Positions 8,181-13,521 of a stretch of DNA of 13,521 nucleotides are shown piece by piece. Both the position numbers and the translations under genes were made by a program. The notes under the pieces were generated by a model that saw only the letters and a list, made by a program, of their open reading frames with translations, did no database searches and had not been told where the DNA came from. The stretch's first letter is position 1; every line of letters begins with the position of its first letter. The DNA comes from Treponema sp. (GTDB taxonomy: Bacteria; Spirochaetota; Spirochaetia; Treponematales; Breznakiellaceae): the NCBI GenBank assembly GCA_031288815.1, contig JAITQR010000181.1, positions 1-13,521 on the forward strand, given 5' to 3'.

Positions 8181-9707
8181 TTACTCACCGGACTTGGTTG
8201 TCAGGGCCATCAACTGCACGAAATAGTTGATCTTCTTGTAAGATTCCAGAAGCCTTGGCGCCAGGGGGGATCGGGAAAATCCGTCCAGTTCCTTCCAGTT
8301 GATAATCAATTCACTCTGCTTTTTCTGTATATCGTCCGACAGGGCTTTCATGTATTTTCCCACGGTGATAAGACTCTTAACAGCGGTTCTGATTATTTCC
8401 AGAGCCTCGTCGTCAATTTCGGCAAGAATACTGTTGATGTACCGGGCCTGGGTTTTATCCCGGTCTATCCTGAGCAGGGCGCCCCGCAGCCGGGGGCCGT
8501 TGCTGCCCTTTTCCGAAAGCGTTTCGTCCAGTTCCCCGATTTTTGGCAGTACATCCAGGATGGCATGAAAGGCCTCGGACATCTGGAGGGACGCGTTATT
8601 GGAAGACCACTGCCCGCGGATCAGGATAATATCGCAGATTTCCTGTACTTCTTTCGACAAAAAATCGTCGATAAACGCCATAAGATAATTAAGCGCCGCC
8701 GCGTAAGAGAAACCGTCCAGATCGTTCCGATCGTAGATCCTCCCGGCCTTCTCGTTATAAAAAGAAAGCCGGGTGGTGTCGATCTCCGCGAAGATCGCCC
8801 TGGACAGGACGGCTATTTGGGCGTTCCGCTGCTTGTTGGCGATTCCGGCGATGTATCCCTGAACCTCGTCCTGCTTTTTTTCAAGCCAGGTCTCAATGAG
8901 GCGTTCGTTGGGGATACTCGGCTTGGGATCCCAAACCGGGTTCTTCGTGGCGTGCCGGATGATAAGCTCGATGATCTTCGACTGTTTCAGATCCCTCAAA
9001 TTGACAAGCAGGGCCATCCATTGTTCCAGGGAGATGATATCCGATCCCTTGACGCCTTTTATTATGGCGAAGACGTTTTTCCAGTCCTCCTCGGGGTTGA
9101 GGGCAAGGACAAGGGAGTAAAAATCACCGATTTCCCCAACAAGGTTTTCCGTTTTAACGGGGGAGAACCTCAGCGGCGCGGTAAAGATCCCCTCAAGCAG
9201 GGAAGCGTCAAATTTTTTTAGGAGGCCCACATAGTCAAAGAGTACGAACCGGGAAAAGGCGGTGATAAGGTTATTGCACTTGTCTATCTCGTCCATCCGG
9301 CCTTGGCCGAAGGCGCTGGTCAGCAGGCCGTATTCTTCCTGCAGCTGGCGGGTCAGATCCGCCGGACCGGTTGTCTTGGTTCTGGCCTCCAGGGATTCGG
9401 GGCTGAGCCGCTGGATCAGATCCAGCACCTCCGGGATCATAAAACGTTCCAGGGCGAGGCGTTTTAAATAATCCGCCTTCGCCGGATTTTTCATAAAAAC
9501 CTGGGCGGTGTAAACGGCCTTGTAGATGACATACACATACTGGGCGAAGGAAGGATCGATCTCTTCGGACTTGGCCCGGTAAAATTTGGAATATTTGTTC
9601 TGTCCCAGATCCTTGCTTGTCTGTTTGAGCAGGATATCCGTGTCGGACGCGCTCTCGTTATCCCCGCTGATGAACGAAAACACCCGGTTGATAATATCGT
9701 CTGGCAT
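8181..9707 (-). CDS. Conserved helical protein, spirochaetal DUF5312-like (paralogue B)
   Basis: The product is 508 aa, predominantly alpha-helical, with no signal peptide and no known catalytic motif. A possible hydrophobic patch lies at about 56-72 (QYVYVIYKAVYTAQVFM), matching the patch at about 58-72 in paralogue A. Residues about 225-505 align collinearly with 285-565 of paralogue A, including TWLEKKQDEVQGYIAG, the SEAFHAILDVLPKIGELD region and the final helix. I chose ATG 9707 because a GGGGGAGG purine run precedes it, though only 3 nt away. It gives MPDD..., which resembles the MPGS... start of paralogue A. The longer frame from 9767 adds 20 residues and has no ribosome-binding site. 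The gene is the first of a likely minus-strand cluster with garD and mazG. The family number is from memory and the function is unknown. Confidence 0.88.
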   Translation of the reverse strand: MPDDIINRVFSFISGDNESASDTDILLKQTSKDLGQNKYSKFYRAKSEEIDPSFAQYVYVIYKAVYTAQVFMKNPAKADYLKRLALERFMIPEVLDLIQRLSPESLEARTKTTGPADLTRQLQEEYGLLTSAFGQGRMDEIDKCNNLITAFSRFVLFDYVGLLKKFDASLLEGIFTAPLRFSPVKTENLVGEIGDFYSLVLALNPEEDWKNVFAIIKGVKGSDIISLEQWMALLVNLRDLKQSKIIELIIRHATKNPVWDPKPSIPNERLIETWLEKKQDEVQGYIAGIANKQRNAQIAVLSRAIFAEIDTTRLSFYNEKAGRIYDRNDLDGFSYAAALNYLMAFIDDFLSKEVQEICDIILIRGQWSSNNASLQMSEAFHAILDVLPKIGELDETLSEKGSNGPRLRGALLRIDRDKTQARYINSILAEIDDEALEIIRTAVKSLITVGKYMKALSDDIQKKQSELIINWKELDGFSRSPLAPRLLESYKKINYFVQLMALTTKSGE

Positions 9708-9783
9708 TTGCCTCCCCCACCAGGAATTTAGTACGCTTGGCGCATAAAACAAAACCTCAAAAATCACCTTTCAGGCGGTTTTT

Positions 9784-9813
9784 ACTATAACTCTTATTTC
9801 CCGAATCGATCAA
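9784..9813 (-). promoter_or_regulatory. Possible promoter for paralogue B - garD - mazG
   Basis: On the minus strand, TTGATC (9813-9808) and TATAGT (9789-9784) are 18 bp apart. This is the same spacing and -10 hexamer as the promoter proposed for paralogue A. The -35 overlaps the stop codon of the upstream PAP2-like gene. A start site near 9777 would leave a leader of about 70 nt. Weak, sequence-only evidence. Confidence 0.35.
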
Positions 9814-10727
9814 CAAGCAAGGAGAAAATCCAGCAACGGTTTTTCCCAGGAGGAGGATGTTCCTTCCGCGAGAAACCGCGCGTAAAGGCCGCCGATATAG
9901 TTCCGGATTTCCGCCCCGTCCTCGGCTCCCACCTTGCCCCGCCCGCCGGATACGGGGGAATCCCGCTTCTCCGGGCTGAAGATCCCCGAGAGGAAGTCTT
10001 CCGCCTCTTCCCGGGGAAAAAGCCCCCCGTCAAACCGGGTCATGGCGTACATTGCCGCGGCCACGCAGTTCACGCTGTGCTGTTTCACGTAGAGGATCGC
10101 CTCGGTAATGTCCTGGGCCCGCCGTTTTACCCCCCCTGTCCGGGCGGCGATTACATCGCTCCCCATCCCGCCCGGTTCCAGGGAAGCGGCCAGATCCGCG
10201 AATTTAGTGTAGGTGCGGATAACCACCATGACATGCAGGCTGGGAACGCACATAAGGTGGGGATCGGCGGCGTGGATAAGGAGGAAGCGGGGCCGCCGGA
10301 TGTAAAAGGGCCTTTTCGTGGTGGAGAGGTTCTTCCCGTATACCTGGCCGGCAAAGGCGTAGAGCCTTCCCATTGAGTCAAGGAAGTCCGCGGCCCCCGG
10401 CTCCGCCCGTTTCCCGTACCTTTTCAGCAGGAAACCCAGCGTCCGTATCCAGAAGGCCACAAAGTCCAGGTAAACGGCTATCCAGTCCGGGTTGAAGGGT
10501 ATTTTCTCGTCCAGTTCATGATCCACCCGGGAGACCGGTATCTTGCCGCGGACTTTGCCGGTCTTGGAGCGTCTTTCCCTTAGGAAAAGGGCGGCCCGGT
10601 ATTGGCAGAAGAAAAAGTTGTAAAAGGCAGAGGCAAGGCATCTTACCGCCGCGGGTCTTAGGGAAGCCCTGCCCAGGATCATCCACGCCGATCCCCATAT
10701 CGAAATTTCCGCGGATTCCTTTTTCAT
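9810..10727 (-). CDS. PAP2-superfamily-like protein with degenerate active site
   Basis: The product is 305 aa. Three elements recall PAP2-type phosphatases and the Aur1/sphingomyelin-synthase branch. One is the DEKIPFNPDW segment (73-82), like the usual D-x-x-IPF-x-P. The second is an exact KX6RP motif (Lys132, Arg139, Pro140). The third is PSLH (162-165) in place of PSGH. A candidate third motif, YVKQHSVNC (213-221), keeps the His (217), but the Asp expected four residues later is Cys221 and the Ser-Arg pair is absent. Hydrophobic segments lie at about 30-50, 82-102 and 147-170, fewer than the six spans usual in the family. The tail (250-300) is polar. A lipid-phosphate role is therefore an inference, and the protein may be inactive. 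The ATG at 10727 has a modest AGGA 5 nt upstream and TATAAT (10741-10736) only 8 nt away. Confidence 0.8.
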   Translation of the reverse strand: MKKESAEISIWGSAWMILGRASLRPAAVRCLASAFYNFFFCQYRAALFLRERRSKTGKVRGKIPVSRVDHELDEKIPFNPDWIAVYLDFVAFWIRTLGFLLKRYGKRAEPGAADFLDSMGRLYAFAGQVYGKNLSTTKRPFYIRRPRFLLIHAADPHLMCVPSLHVMVVIRTYTKFADLAASLEPGGMGSDVIAARTGGVKRRAQDITEAILYVKQHSVNCVAAAMYAMTRFDGGLFPREEAEDFLSGIFSPEKRDSPVSGGRGKVGAEDGAEIRNYIGGLYARFLAEGTSSSWEKPLLDFLLAC

Positions 10728-10735
10728 AAAGTCCT

Positions 10736-10741
10736 ATTATA
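10736..10741 (-). promoter_or_regulatory. -10 element (TATAAT) of the divergent PAP2-like gene
   Basis: A consensus TATAAT lies on the minus strand 8 nt from the ATG at 10727. Its -35 region would fall at about 10759-10764, where no good match exists and which lies inside the MerR-type dyad region. The divergent genes therefore share control DNA. The very short implied leader suggests either a leaderless message or another promoter. Confidence 0.35.
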
Positions 10742-10750
10742 TCATATCTC

Positions 10751-10781
10751 TTGACATAAGGTTAAGGTGAACCCTTAATAT
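10751..10781 (+). promoter_or_regulatory. MerR-type promoter and operator for the aldo/keto reductase
   Basis: TTGACA (10751-10756) and TAATAT (10776-10781) are 19 bp apart, longer than the optimal 17. Inside the spacer lies a dyad, TAAGG (10757-10761) with CCTTA (10773-10777), nearly centred on it. A second, overlapping dyad is TTAAGG (10762-10767) with CCTTAA (10773-10778). A consensus -35 with a stretched spacer holding an inverted repeat is the known layout of promoters that MerR-family activators untwist. No merR-type gene is in the window. Confidence 0.65.
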
Positions 10782-10800
10782 TTCCCAAGAGGAGGATGAC

Positions 10801-11721
10801 ATGCGAACTATCAATTTGGGTCTTTCGGATCTGCGGGTTCCGGTTATCGCGGTGGGCTGTATGCGGATCAACCGGGTGGAAAAGACCCAGGCCGAAAAGC
10901 TGGTAAAGACGGCCCTGGAACTGGGGGCGTATTTCTTCGATCACGCCGATGTATACGGGGACGGGGCCTGCGAGGAGCTTTTTTCCGACCTCGTCGGCAT
11001 GAACCCTTCGGTGCGGGAGAAGATCCTTATACAGACCAAGTGCGGGATACGCCGGAAGGTGGCCTTCGATTTTTCCAAAGAGCATATCCTTAAATCGGTG
11101 GAAGGGAGCCTGAGGCGGCTCAAGACCGATTATATCGACGTGCTGCTGCTCCACCGCCCCGACGCCCTGATGGAGCCTGAGGAAGTGGCGGAGGCCTTCG
11201 GTATTCTGCACGCCCAGGGAAAGGTGCGTAACTTCGGTGTATCCAACCAGAATCCCATGCAGATAGAATTGCTGAAGAAGTACCTCAAACAACCGGTGGT
11301 GGCGAACCAGCTTCAGTTGAGCATCGCCCATTGCGGCATGATCTCCCAGGGGCATCACGTAAACATGGCCGACGAAGGGGCGGTAAACAGGGACGGAAGC
11401 GTCCTGGACTACTGCCGTCTTAACGATATTACCATCCAGCCCTGGTCTCCCTTCCAGTACGGCATGTTCAAGGGAGTGTTTCTGGGGAACCCGGAATTTC
11501 CGGACCTTAACGCGAAGATCGACGAGATAGCCCAAAAGTATTCGGTCAGCGATACTACCATCGCCATGGCCTGGCTCCTGCGGCATCCCGCCCGTTTCCA
11601 GCCGGTTACCGGTACCATGAACGCCGTCCGGCTTAAAGACTGCGTAAAGGCCGCGGAGGTCACCCTTACCAAGGAAGAGTGGTACGCGATTTATCTCGCC
11701 GCGGGAAACATACTGCCCTAA
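10801..11721 (+). CDS. Aldo/keto reductase (YdhF-like)
   Basis: The 306-aa protein is a (beta/alpha)8 NADPH-dependent carbonyl reductase of the aldo/keto reductase superfamily, closest by eye to E. coli YdhF. The catalytic tetrad is visible: Asp47 in FFDHADVYG, Tyr52, Lys80 (IQTKCGIR) and His118 (LLLHRPDALMEPEEVA). The cofactor-side features FGVSNQNP (145-152), PWSPF (214-218) and the late PVTGTMNAVRL segment (268-278) are also present. An AGGAGG 5 nt before the ATG fixes the start. It is the first gene after a MerR-type promoter, with a leader of only about 13 nt. Such reductases are often induced by aldehydes or electrophiles under MerR-family control, which makes a detoxification role likely but unproven. 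A broken DUF554 gene follows within 11 bp and was probably in the same operon. The substrate is unknown. Confidence 0.95.
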   Translation: MRTINLGLSDLRVPVIAVGCMRINRVEKTQAEKLVKTALELGAYFFDHADVYGDGACEELFSDLVGMNPSVREKILIQTKCGIRRKVAFDFSKEHILKSVEGSLRRLKTDYIDVLLLHRPDALMEPEEVAEAFGILHAQGKVRNFGVSNQNPMQIELLKKYLKQPVVANQLQLSIAHCGMISQGHHVNMADEGAVNRDGSVLDYCRLNDITIQPWSPFQYGMFKGVFLGNPEFPDLNAKIDEIAQKYSVSDTTIAMAWLLRHPARFQPVTGTMNAVRLKDCVKAAEVTLTKEEWYAIYLAAGNILP

Positions 11722-11731
11722 GGGCCGGATC

Positions 11732-12147
11732 GTGCTGGGGCCGGCCGTCAACACCCTGGCGGTGGTGCTATGGCCATTGTCGGTTCCATGCAGAGCGGGC
11801 TCCAGGGCAACCACGAAACCCTGTTCGCCAAGTCGATCCTGGACGGGGTGATGTCCCTGGTCTTCGCCGCCTCTTTCGGCGCGGGTGTGCTGTTTTCCGC
11901 CATCCCGGTTCTGGTTTACCAGGGCGGCATTGCCTTAGCATCCCTGGCGATCCGGGACTACCTGAGCGAAGATGTGATTCGGGAAATGTCCGCCGTGGGA
12001 AACCTTCTGGTAGCGGCCCTGGGCGTTAATTTTCTTGTTCCCGAATCGAAAACCGCGGGTCTTTCCGCAATCAAGGTGGCAAACCTTATTCCCGCGGTCT
12101 TTATCCCCGCCCTGTATCTGACTTTTGAGCGCTTGTTCCGGCCCTGA
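11732..12147 (+). pseudogene. DUF554 membrane protein, internally deleted remnant
   Basis: The open frame 11770-12147 (125 aa) matches the C-terminal half of DUF554 (YqgA/YdfK-like) integral membrane proteins. It has GAMAIVGSMQSGLQGNHE, then KSILDGVMSLVFAA, GVLFSAIPVLVYQGG, the AVGNLLVAALGVN helix and VANLIPAVFIPAL. The family is usually about 220-240 aa. The expected N-terminus is present just upstream in another frame. A GTG at 11732, 7 nt after AAGGG, gives VLGPAVNTLAVVL, and translation then continues into nonsense and stops. The roughly 80-100 residues between these parts are missing. The junction lies at GTGGTGCT (11762-11769), which reads as AVVL in one frame and GGAM in the other, suggesting deletion at a short repeat. 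An annotator may call the 125-aa frame a CDS; an intact protein is unlikely because the normal start is lost. Confidence 0.75.
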
Positions 12148-12358
12148 GAACACCACGAAGGCCGAATGGCCAGGCGAAAAGGCGCGGCGCATCTACTTTG
12201 GGGTCCAGCTTGTGAGGGTTGATCCGTCTGACCCTGACAATAGCACGAAACTAAAAGTACAGCCGGTTGTCGGTAAATATCTGGATTTACAGGCCGGCGC
12301 GAAAACCTACCCAACGATTGATCTGGGTGTTGTCAACATCGAGTATGATTTTGACTGA
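12125..12358 (+). CDS. Orphan C-terminal-like fragment, doubtful CDS
   Basis: This 77-codon frame can only start at TTG 12125, inside the end of the DUF554 remnant, and it has no ribosome-binding site. A stop (TGA 12119-12121) blocks extension upstream. The part after about 12190 reads like a real beta-rich C-terminus (IYFGVQLVRVDPSD, then VVNIEYDFD and stop). It has visibly fewer G/C third positions than its neighbours, so it may be the tail of a lost or transferred gene. I do not recognise the family. It may also be chance; confidence is low that it is expressed. Confidence 0.25.
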   Translation: MSACSGPENTTKAEWPGEKARRIYFGVQLVRVDPSDPDNSTKLKVQPVVGKYLDLQAGAKTYPTIDLGVVNIEYDFD

Positions 12359-12459
12359 GGGGCGTCACGATCGGTATTGGCGGCGCCTCCGGTGACGTAA
12401 CCACTCCAGTCCCCCGATAAGCCGGACAAACTCACCCCTGTCCACCGTCAAGGTTTTCC
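12148..12459. other. Low-content gap between DUF554 remnant and MATE gene
   Basis: These 312 bp hold the orphan frame described above (to 12358) and then about 100 bp with no supported gene. Between 12363 and 12397, CGTCAC and GTGACG form a 6-bp inverted repeat with a 23-nt spacer, too weak to name. There is no T-tract terminator for either flanking gene. Together with the neighbouring deletion it looks like a decayed segment. Confidence 0.5.
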
Positions 12460-13521
12460 TTAACACCCTGTTTGCCCTCCCCCCAGATCCCTCCGCAGGG
12501 TGTGGATACCCAGGGGCAGGGCAAGGAGGAAGGTGCAGAAATCCGCGATGGGGTTGCAGAGCTGGATACCCGTAACTCCCAGCAGGGGAACCAGGGTAAA
12601 GAGCAGGGGGATGAGGAAAAGCCCCTGCCGGGAGAAGGCCAGGAGGCTTGCGGGGAAAGCCTTGCCCATGGTCTGGAGCATCATGTTGTTCAGAACGATC
12701 CAGCCTCCCAGGGGAATGACACAGCTCTGGAAACGCAGGGCCAGTGCGCCGATGCGGATAACCTCCGGATCGTCCCTGCGGAACAGGGCGATTATGCGGG
12801 GGGCGAAGATAAAGCTCCCCAGGGCAAGGACGCAGAGCAGTACCGTGGTCAGCCGCACGCAGAACCAGAAAGCCCGCTTTACCCGGGCGTAACGCCGGGC
12901 GCCGTAGTTGAAGCCGCAGACCGGCTGGAAACCCTGCCCCAGGCCCAGGACGGCGGAGTTTATCATCATCACTACCCTGGTCACAATGGAGATGGCGGCG
13001 ATTACCGCGTCCCCGTAGAACCCGGCGGCCCGGTTAAGGAGGATCATGCTCAGGCTCATCAGGCTCTGCCGGAAGAGGGAAGGTGTTCCCCCTCGGGCGA
13101 TGTCGGCGTAGCGTCCCGGGGAAGGGCGGAAATTCCGCAGACGGATGGGGATGGTTTCCCCGCCCCGGAAGCAAATCGCCAGGAGGAGCAGGCAGCTTGT
13201 GGTCTGGCTTATCATGGTGGCCAGGGACGCGCCCTTGATCCCCATGCCCAGGCCGAAGATGAACAGGGGATCCAGGCCGATGTTGAGTACCGCCCCGGAG
13301 ACCATGCCCAGCATCCCCAGAAAGGCGCTTCCCTGAAAACGGAACAGGTTGTTGAGGAGCAGGGAACTTACCATGAAAGGGGCGCCCAAGAGAATAAAGC
13401 CCAGGTAATCCCGGGCAAAGGGAAGGATCGTGTCCGTAGCCCCCAGAAAACGGGCCAGGGGATTTAGAAAAATGATTCCCCCCAGGCTGATACAGCCGCC
13501 GATGATAAAGGCGGTAAAGAA
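12460..13521 (-). CDS. MATE-family multidrug/Na+ antiporter, C-terminal three quarters
   Basis: The frame is open from base 13521 to a TAA at 12460, giving 353 visible residues; about the first 100 of a normal 450-aa MATE protein lie beyond the window. A start near 13389 would be a TTG inside the gene and is not real, because coding clearly continues upstream (FLGATDTILPFARDYL). Family marks include GLGMGIKGASLATMISQ, SLSMILLNRAAGFYGD, and GLGQGFQPVCGFNYGARRYARVKRAF, the last typical of the second bundle. Hydrophobic spans alternate with short Arg-rich loops throughout, as expected for an inner-membrane exporter of cationic drugs coupled to Na+ or H+. The closest subgroup cannot be set from sequence alone. 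No gene follows it for 300 bp on its strand. Confidence 0.92.
   Translation of the reverse strand, partial: FFTAFIIGGCISLGGIIFLNPLARFLGATDTILPFARDYLGFILLGAPFMVSSLLLNNLFRFQGSAFLGMLGMVSGAVLNIGLDPLFIFGLGMGIKGASLATMISQTTSCLLLLAICFRGGETIPIRLRNFRPSPGRYADIARGGTPSLFRQSLMSLSMILLNRAAGFYGDAVIAAISIVTRVVMMINSAVLGLGQGFQPVCGFNYGARRYARVKRAFWFCVRLTTVLLCVLALGSFIFAPRIIALFRRDDPEVIRIGALALRFQSCVIPLGGWIVLNNMMLQTMGKAFPASLLAFSRQGLFLIPLLFTLVPLLGVTGIQLCNPIADFCTFLLALPLGIHTLRRDLGGGQTGC

Noticed and set aside
7143..9221. 692-codon plus-strand open frame across garD and paralogue B
   Set aside because: It is long, but it crosses two real genes and the gap between them, is low in complexity and has no motif. It is a reverse-strand shadow.
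9751..9783. Terminator of the PAP2-like gene (AAAACC and GGTTTT arms)
   Set aside because: The stem is only about 6 bp with a long loop, and it lies downstream of the possible -10 of paralogue B. Too weak to list as a feature.
12370..12445. Minus-strand frame of about 24 codons with Arg-rich end (GEFVRLIGGLEWLRHRRRR)
   Set aside because: It looks protein-like but is very short, has no ribosome-binding site and no recognised family. It may be a scrap of a lost gene.
13387..13389. Start of the MATE gene at 13389
   Set aside because: The codon is TTG (Leu) within a continuous MATE reading frame that stays open to the window edge.
12472..13467. 331-codon plus-strand open frame opposite the MATE gene
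   Set aside because: The translation is Gln/Gly/Glu-rich without hydrophobic structure, as expected for the antisense of a membrane protein gene.

Overview
The window looks like a chromosomal piece of a GC-rich treponeme-type spirochaete. That assignment rests on two collinear relatives of a large helical protein family that I associate with spirochaetes (probably DUF5312), on a lipoprotein with a relaxed lipobox, and on the overall gene style. It is an inference from gene content, not a database match. No rRNA, tRNA, CRISPR array or intact mobile element is visible.

Layout, left to right. (1) 1-1842, minus strand: an AAA+ ATPase of the DUF815 family, followed 46 bp downstream by the start of a lipoprotein gene that runs off the left edge. 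(2) 1982-3712, plus strand: a 576-aa conserved helical protein ('paralogue A'), divergent from the ATPase and preceded by a good sigma-70-type promoter. (3) 3829-5658, plus strand: argS (arginyl-tRNA synthetase). A 30-bp palindromic repeat sits on each side of argS, and the two copies are clearly related. (4) 9707-5779, minus strand: a probable three-gene cluster made of paralogue B (508 aa), garD (galactarate dehydratase) and mazG (NTP pyrophosphohydrolase). (5) 10727-9810, minus strand: a PAP2-superfamily-like protein with a degenerate third catalytic motif. (6) 10728-10800: a 73-bp divergent control region. It holds a 19-bp-spacer promoter with an inverted repeat inside the spacer, the layout of MerR-family-controlled promoters, which drives an aldo/keto reductase (10801-11721). 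(7) 11732-12147: a DUF554 membrane-protein gene that has lost its middle by an internal deletion and is out of frame. (8) 12148-12459: a low-value stretch with an orphan C-terminal-looking reading frame. (9) 12460-13521, minus strand: a MATE-family multidrug exporter running off the right edge.

Functionally, most of this is ordinary housekeeping and sugar-acid metabolism: tRNA charging, NTP clean-up, galactarate breakdown, a carbonyl reductase and drug export. The points most worth a second look are the argS-flanking palindromes, the two paralogous helical proteins of unknown role, the MerR-type promoter with no regulator gene nearby, the PAP2-like protein lacking a key Asp, and the scarred DUF554 locus. 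I found no convincing large undescribed system.
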